From positions 1 to 8,548 of the forward strand of contig DATLAW010000278.1 in NCBI GenBank assembly GCA_035527255.1: DNA of 8,548 bases, written 5' to 3'. The notes beneath the pieces were generated by a model that worked only from the letters and a program-made list of their open reading frames with translations, made no database searches and was not told the origin of the DNA. Source of the DNA: Thermohalobaculum sp035527255. Its GTDB lineage: Bacteria; Pseudomonadota; Alphaproteobacteria; Rhodobacterales; Rhodobacteraceae. The stretch's first letter is position 1. Every line of letters starts with the position of its first letter. Shown here piece after piece: positions 4,687 through 8,548 of the stretch. A program made the translations under genes and the position numbers.

Positions 4687-5703
4687 GTGAAGGTTTGTAT
4701 TTTTGGTGCCGGCGCCATTGGCGGTTATCTCGCAGTCGGTTTGGCCGGTGTTCCGGGTGTGCAGGTATCGGTGATTGCGCGTGGCGCCCATCTGGCGGCG
4801 ATCCGTGAAAACGGCCTGACCTTGATCAAGGACGGAACCGAGACCACGGTTCGCGTCGTGGCCACCAGCAATCCAGCCGAGGTTGGCCCGGTCGATGTCG
4901 TGTTCAACTGCCTGAAGGCCCATCAGGCTTGGGAATCTGCCGAAGCCATGGCGCCGCTGCTCGGCCCCGAAACGGCGGTCGTTTGCTGCCAGAACGGCGT
5001 GCCGTGGTGGTATTTCTACCAACTGGCCGGTACCTTCCAGGGCCGGCATATCGATGCCGTCGATCGGGACAATCGTCAGTGGCGTGCCATTGGCCCGGAT
5101 CGAGTAATCGGCTGTTCGGTCTACCCGGCGGCCGAGATCGCCGCACCCGGAGTGATCCAGCACGTCTATGGCGACAAGTTCGCGTTGGGCGAGCCTGACG
5201 GTTCGGCCTCGCCGCGCATCCAGCGGATTTCCGCAGCCCTGGAGCAGGCCGGTTTCAAGGCCCCGGTGCTCGATGATATCCGCTCCGAGTTGTGGTTGAA
5301 GCTGTGGGGCAACTTGTGCTTCAATCCGATATCGGCGCTGACCCGTGGCACGCTGGACATCGTCGCCAGCGATCCGACCAGCCGGGCCACCGCCAAGGCG
5401 ATGATGATGGAGGCGCAAGTGATCGCCGAGAGCCTGGGCGCCAGCTTCCGGGTCGATGTCGAGCGCCGCATCAATGGTGCGGCCAAGGTTGGCAAGCACC
5501 GGACCTCGATGCTGCAGGATCTGGAGGCGGGCAAGGCGATGGAGATCGACGCGCTGGTCACTGCCGTACAGGAAATGGGCCGGATCACTGGCCACCCGAC
5601 GCCGACGCTGGATGTCGTGCTGGGGCTGGTGCAGCAACTGGCAATGAACCGGGGCCTGTATCCGACCTATCCTGTGGTCGAGCGGGTCATGGCCGCCGAG
5701 TAA
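4687..5703 (+). CDS. Ketopantoate reductase family protein (PanE/ApbA-like), substrate uncertain
   Basis: This 338-residue NAD(P)-dependent 2-keto-acid reductase has the family's two-domain layout. The Rossmann motif GAGAIGG is at 7-13, and CQNG with Asn103 is at the place of PanE Asn98. The C-terminal helical domain has LWLKLWGNLCFNPISALT (202-219), whose Lys205 matches the catalytic Lys176 of E. coli PanE. MLQDLEAGKAMEID (275-288) supplies the acidic residue Glu286 (PanE Glu256). The key residues are therefore present. It is longer than E. coli PanE (303 residues) and has a PWWYFY segment (106-111) followed by an extended loop, which I associate with a subgroup of paralogues whose substrate is not established as ketopantoate. 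It may reduce another 2-keto acid or oxidise a 2-hydroxy acid. The start is GTG 4687 with AAGGAG (4675-4680) six bases upstream. It converges on the tctCBA locus across a shared terminator. Confidence 0.9.
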   Translation: MKVCIFGAGAIGGYLAVGLAGVPGVQVSVIARGAHLAAIRENGLTLIKDGTETTVRVVATSNPAEVGPVDVVFNCLKAHQAWESAEAMAPLLGPETAVVCCQNGVPWWYFYQLAGTFQGRHIDAVDRDNRQWRAIGPDRVIGCSVYPAAEIAAPGVIQHVYGDKFALGEPDGSASPRIQRISAALEQAGFKAPVLDDIRSELWLKLWGNLCFNPISALTRGTLDIVASDPTSRATAKAMMMEAQVIAESLGASFRVDVERRINGAAKVGKHRTSMLQDLEAGKAMEIDALVTAVQEMGRITGHPTPTLDVVLGLVQQLAMNRGLYPTYPVVERVMAAE

Positions 5704-5724
5704 CGCAATCGGCCGGTTGAACGC

Positions 5725-5762
5725 CAAAGGCCCGCGCGGTGATCGCGCGGGCCTTTGCTTTT
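5725..5762 (+). terminator. Strong intrinsic terminator between convergent genes
   Basis: A perfect 14-bp stem (5725-5738 pairing with 5744-5757, GC-rich core GGCCCGCGCG) encloses a 5-base loop GTGAT and is followed by CTTTTA. It ends the plus-strand ketopantoate-reductase-like transcript 21 bases after the stop codon. The same hairpin is 23 bases beyond the tctA stop on the minus strand. It may serve that operon too, although the T-run on that side is poor. Confidence 0.92.
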
Positions 5763-5780
5763 AGTACTGCTGCCTGATCG

Positions 5781-7292
5781 TCAGGCGGCGCTCCTGGCCT
5801 TCAGTTTCCTGCGTATTAGGTTGATCGCCGGCAACACGATCAGGATCACCGCGATCACCGTGATCGGCCCGGCAATCGGCCGGTTCAGAAAGATCATCGG
5901 GTCGCCCGAGGATATCAGCAGCGACTGGCGCAATGTCTCCTCGGTCTGTGGGCCGAGAACGATCGCCAGCACTGCCGGGGCCAGCGGATAGTCGAGGAGG
6001 CGCAGCATGAATGCGCCGATCCCGAAGATCAGCATCAGCCAGATATCGTGCATGTCCTGGGTCGCCGCGTAGCCTCCGACAACCGACAGCACGAATATGA
6101 TCGGCGCCAGGATGGTGAACGGCATCCGCAGCATCCACAGGAACAGCGGGATGAAGGCCAGGTTCACCACCATCGCCATCAGGTTCGAGACATAGAGCGA
6201 ACCGATCAGTGGCCAGACAAAGTCCGGCTGATCGGTGAACAGCCGTGGCCCCGGTTGCAGACCCCAGATCACCATGCCGCCGAGTAGCACCGCAGTCGTC
6301 GGCGAGCCGGGAATTCCCAGCGTGATCATCGGCAGCATCGATCCGGCCGAGGCGGCGTTATTCGCCGCCTCCGGCGCCGAGACACCGTTGAGGGCTCCCT
6401 TGCCGAAGTTCTCCGGGTTCTTCGCCGTCATCTTGGTCAGGCCATAGGCCATCAGCGATCCAGGCGTTGCTCCCGCCGCCGGCAGGATGCCGACAAAGAA
6501 GCCCAGCGACGAGCCGATCGCCATGCCGCGCCAAGCCGTGAACGACTCTTTTACCGCGATCAACACCCGGCGCGGGGTGATTTCGGTGTCGGTCATGGTA
6601 GCCTCGCCGCGCGTCGCATTGATCGTCCACAACATCTCGCCGATGCCGTAAACGCCGATTGCGAGCACCAGGAAATTGATCCCATGAAGGAAGCCGGTGA
6701 TCTCGAAGAAAACCAGCCGCGGCGCGCCCGATATCTCGTCGAAGCCTACCGCCGCAAGCACTAGGCCCAGGCAGATTGACAGAATGGTTTTCGGGATGTC
6801 GTCGCCGCCAAGCCCGACAAAGGTGGCGAAGGCGAGCAGCATCAGGGCAAAGATTTCGGGCGGACCAAAACTGAGCGCGACAGCGGCCAGCGGCGGCGCG
6901 AAGGCGGTGAACAGGATGTTGGCAACCGAGCCGCCGACGAAGGAGGCAACTGCCGCCGTAACCAGCGCCTGGTCGGCCTTGCCCTTGAGCGCCAACGGGC
7001 GGCCGTCGAAGGTCGTTGCCACAGCGGTCGATGCGCCAGGAATGCCGAGTGTGATCGACGAGATGGCACCGCCATACATCGCCCCGTAGTAGATTGCGGC
7101 GAGAAAGATCATCGCGGTCGCCGGCGGCACCAGAAAGGTTGCCGGCAACAGGATCGCGACGCCGTTCACCGAGCCGAGACCCGGCATGGCCCCGATGAAC
7201 AGCCCGACCGTCACGCCGATAAAAATCATCATCAGATTCAGCGGCTCGAACGAGGCCAGCATGCCGTCAGCTAGGTGGCCGAGTATTTCCAT
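5781..7292 (-). CDS. tctA: Tripartite tricarboxylate transporter large permease, TctA family
   Basis: This 503-residue polytopic inner-membrane protein, with about 10-12 hydrophobic segments, forms the solute channel of a TTT transporter driven by an ion gradient. The family signatures are present in both halves: GLFIGAMPGLGSVNG (30-44), IYYGAMYGGAISSITLGIPG (67-86) with DGRPLALKGKADQAL (96-110), and again GFFVGILPAAGATPGS (264-279), FGKGALNGVSAPEAANNAAS (296-315) and ITLGIPGSPTTAVLLGG (323-339). The internal repetition of PG-containing re-entrant motifs is typical of the family, and the length is normal. The start has AAGGAG (7299-7304) six bases upstream. It is the last gene of a tctC-tctB-tctA operon, with a 65-base gap after tctB. 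No two-component tctDE regulator is visible in the window. The substrate cannot be read from the permease. Confidence 0.96.
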   Translation of the reverse strand: MEILGHLADGMLASFEPLNLMMIFIGVTVGLFIGAMPGLGSVNGVAILLPATFLVPPATAMIFLAAIYYGAMYGGAISSITLGIPGASTAVATTFDGRPLALKGKADQALVTAAVASFVGGSVANILFTAFAPPLAAVALSFGPPEIFALMLLAFATFVGLGGDDIPKTILSICLGLVLAAVGFDEISGAPRLVFFEITGFLHGINFLVLAIGVYGIGEMLWTINATRGEATMTDTEITPRRVLIAVKESFTAWRGMAIGSSLGFFVGILPAAGATPGSLMAYGLTKMTAKNPENFGKGALNGVSAPEAANNAASAGSMLPMITLGIPGSPTTAVLLGGMVIWGLQPGPRLFTDQPDFVWPLIGSLYVSNLMAMVVNLAFIPLFLWMLRMPFTILAPIIFVLSVVGGYAATQDMHDIWLMLIFGIGAFMLRLLDYPLAPAVLAIVLGPQTEETLRQSLLISSGDPMIFLNRPIAGPITVIAVILIVLPAINLIRRKLKARSAA

Positions 7293-7357
7293 TATTTTCT
7301 CCTTGGCCCGCCGTCGGACAAACTCCGCCCGCCGGCTTCAAACCGGAGGCCGGTCAG

Positions 7358-7882
7358 TCAGAGGAAGATTGCGTAGAGCGGGATGAACAGCGGCTCGAGA
7401 TAGCCCTTTGGCAACACGATCCGCATGGCGACATCGAAGAAGAAGAACGTCACCACCGGAGCGCCGAGCGAAACCGCGAGCGTCGTCGTCAGCCGGTGTC
7501 TGCCCAGGAAGTGAAGATAGTAGAACATGAAGATCGGGATCGACCCATACATCCCGACGAAGTGGACCATACCGATGAGGGCGGTGATGCCGCCGCCGAC
7601 CTTGATCAGCATCTCGATTCCGTGAGCATCGAGAAACTGCTCCTCGGAGCGTGACGGCGGAGAGCTCCGCCGCCACCAGTTCACCATGATCCAGATGCAG
7701 CTTGCCAGCATAATGCCGGCGAGCCAGAACGGCCAGAAGCCTGTGCCAGGGCCTTCGCCACTGACGTAGCCGATGTTATCGAACCACGCGATGCCCTCCC
7801 AGGCGGGCTGCCCGCTTTTCCACATTATGTAGATCGAGAAGAGGGCCAGCACACCCGCCGTGATGATTTCTGCGCGCCGCAT
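7358..7882 (-). CDS. tctB: Tripartite tricarboxylate transporter small permease, TctB family
   Basis: This 174-residue protein has four hydrophobic segments (about 6-22, 50-68, 93-110 and 132-156), matching the small membrane subunit that pairs with TctA. The GEGPGTGFWPFW motif (42-53) is the family's conserved Gly/Pro-rich turn before the second membrane segment. FDVAMRIVLPKG (149-160) matches the usual end of the last helix. This family is poorly conserved, so the call rests on these features and on its position between tctC and tctA. GGAGAGG (7891-7897) lies eight bases before ATG 7882. The gap to the tctC stop is 29 bases. The 65 bases after it (7293-7357) contain only a weak GC-rich inverted repeat and the tctA ribosome binding site. 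Confidence 0.92.
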   Translation of the reverse strand: MRRAEIITAGVLALFSIYIMWKSGQPAWEGIAWFDNIGYVSGEGPGTGFWPFWLAGIMLASCIWIMVNWWRRSSPPSRSEEQFLDAHGIEMLIKVGGGITALIGMVHFVGMYGSIPIFMFYYLHFLGRHRLTTTLAVSLGAPVVTFFFFDVAMRIVLPKGYLEPLFIPLYAIFL

Positions 7883-7911
7883 GTGTCAGCCCTCTCCTCT
7901 ATTTTCAGATG

Positions 7912-8548
7912 TTACTCGCCCATTTCCTTGAACAGCTCTTTGTGCCGCTCGACCTGGGTCGTCCAATAGACCTTCTGCGTAGCTGGATCCATCGACAGCG
8001 GCTCGAGGCTTTCGGACGCCATATATTCTTGCCACTCCTGGGAATCGTAGATTTTCGTGAACAGAGCCTGATAGAAGGCCGCGGCATCATCCGACATCCC
8101 CGGCGCACCGACCACTGCGCGCTGGTTGTAGTAGCTGAAATCCTTGCCCAGTTCCTTGACCGTGCGCACGTCCGGCAGATTGGGAAGGCGCTCATCCGAG
8201 AAACTGATCAACGGCACCAAATCGCCCGACTGATAGAAGCCCCTGGCTTCCGACGGGTTGTTGACGCTGGCCATGATCTGCTGGCCGGCAAGATCTTTGG
8301 CCACGGCACCACCGCCCTTGTAGGGGATATACTTGATCTTCAGGCCGAAGTTCTTCTCCATCCAGGCAACGACGATCGAGTCTTCCTGACCTTTGCCGGT
8401 TCCGCCCATGATGTAGCTGCCGTCGTTACCGACCTTCGCGACCCAATCCTCAAAGGTCGTGATCCCGGAGTCCTTGTGGACCCAAAGCACGAACGGATCG
8501 ACACCCATCATCTCGACCGGCGTGAAGGTCATGATGTCGATGCCCAGG
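7912..8548 (-). CDS. tctC: Tripartite tricarboxylate transporter substrate-binding protein, TctC family (5' end outside window)
   Basis: This is the C-terminal 211 residues or so of a periplasmic binding protein that captures the substrate and delivers it to TctA/TctB. Typical TctC/Bug landmarks are FVLWVHKDSGITTFEDWVAK just inside the window, GGTGKGQEDSIVVAWMEKNF, IPYKGGGAVAKDLAGQQI and the C-terminal pattern with YQALFTKIYDSQEWQEYM. The reading frame is open to the right edge: the ATG at 8532 is internal, since in-frame codons for LGIDI precede it. About 110-120 residues are missing compared with the usual length of about 320, including the signal peptide and the first ligand-binding segments. 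The ligand is therefore not predictable here. It leads the operon tctC-tctB-tctA, with 29 bases to tctB. Confidence 0.94.
   Translation of the reverse strand, partial: LGIDIMTFTPVEMMGVDPFVLWVHKDSGITTFEDWVAKVGNDGSYIMGGTGKGQEDSIVVAWMEKNFGLKIKYIPYKGGGAVAKDLAGQQIMASVNNPSEARGFYQSGDLVPLISFSDERLPNLPDVRTVKELGKDFSYYNQRAVVGAPGMSDDAAAFYQALFTKIYDSQEWQEYMASESLEPLSMDPATQKVYWTTQVERHKELFKEMGE

Noticed and set aside
4594..5727. A 377-codon minus-strand frame, longer than the gene opposite
   Set aside because: It is antisense to the ketopantoate-reductase-like gene. The His/Arg/Gly-rich product has no motif, while the plus strand has a Rossmann motif and catalytic residues.
7300..7350. GC-rich inverted repeat between tctB and tctA
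   Set aside because: Its paired arms are only 4-5 bases and self-palindromic (CCGG), and there is no T-run, so it is not supportable as a terminator or regulatory hairpin.
1..8548. CRISPR array, tRNA/rRNA genes, insertion sequences, phage or defence genes
   Set aside because: I found no regularly spaced repeats, no cloverleaf-like sequence, and no transposase, integrase or known defence motifs. All substantial reading space is taken by metabolic, transport, cytochrome or cell-wall genes.

Overview
This is an ordinary-looking stretch of a GC-rich bacterial chromosome. Gene content and protein style point to an alphaproteobacterium, most likely Rhodobacteraceae or a close relative. The main reasons are a class II/di-haem cytochrome pair arranged like the Rhodobacter cycFG operon, a beta-carbonic anhydrase of the style I associate with that family, and a complete-order tctC-tctB-tctA tripartite transporter locus. 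I see no mobile element, phage gene, CRISPR array, tRNA or rRNA. No gene-free stretch exceeds 300 bases.

Layout from left to right. (1) 1-486, minus: the N-terminal half of a monofunctional peptidoglycan glycosyltransferase (mtgA), cut by the window edge. (2) 663-2151, minus: a two-gene cytochrome c operon, a class II cytochrome c (cycF-like) followed by a membrane-anchored di-haem cytochrome c (cycG-like). (3) 2307-3372, minus: a small exported protein of unknown function followed by a beta-carbonic anhydrase. (4) 3469-5703, plus: a zinc-free quinone-oxidoreductase-like dehydrogenase of the PIG3 type, then a ketopantoate-reductase-like enzyme, separated by 234 bases that contain inverted and direct repeats and a TATAAT box. 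(5) A strong hairpin terminator at 5725-5762 between convergent units. (6) 5781-8548, minus: tctC (cut by the window edge), tctB and tctA, a periplasmic-binding-protein-dependent carboxylate importer.

How the parts may work together: the Tct system would bring a carboxylate into the cell. The two plus-strand NAD(P)-dependent oxidoreductases converging on it could act on the imported compound or its products, but this rests only on proximity. The cytochrome pair belongs to periplasmic or membrane electron transfer. The carbonic anhydrase and MtgA are housekeeping functions.

No convincing new system is visible. The points most worth a second look are in non-coding DNA: CGCAAT/ATTGCG half-sites shared by the upstream regions of both plus-strand oxidoreductases, and a perfect 20-base palindrome after the carbonic anhydrase gene whose outer arms match an imperfect palindrome in front of the same operon. 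Several starts were moved from the longest reading frame on ribosome-binding-site evidence: GTG 486 for mtgA, ATG 1580 for cycG, ATG 2966 for the carbonic anhydrase and ATG 3469 for the quinone oxidoreductase.
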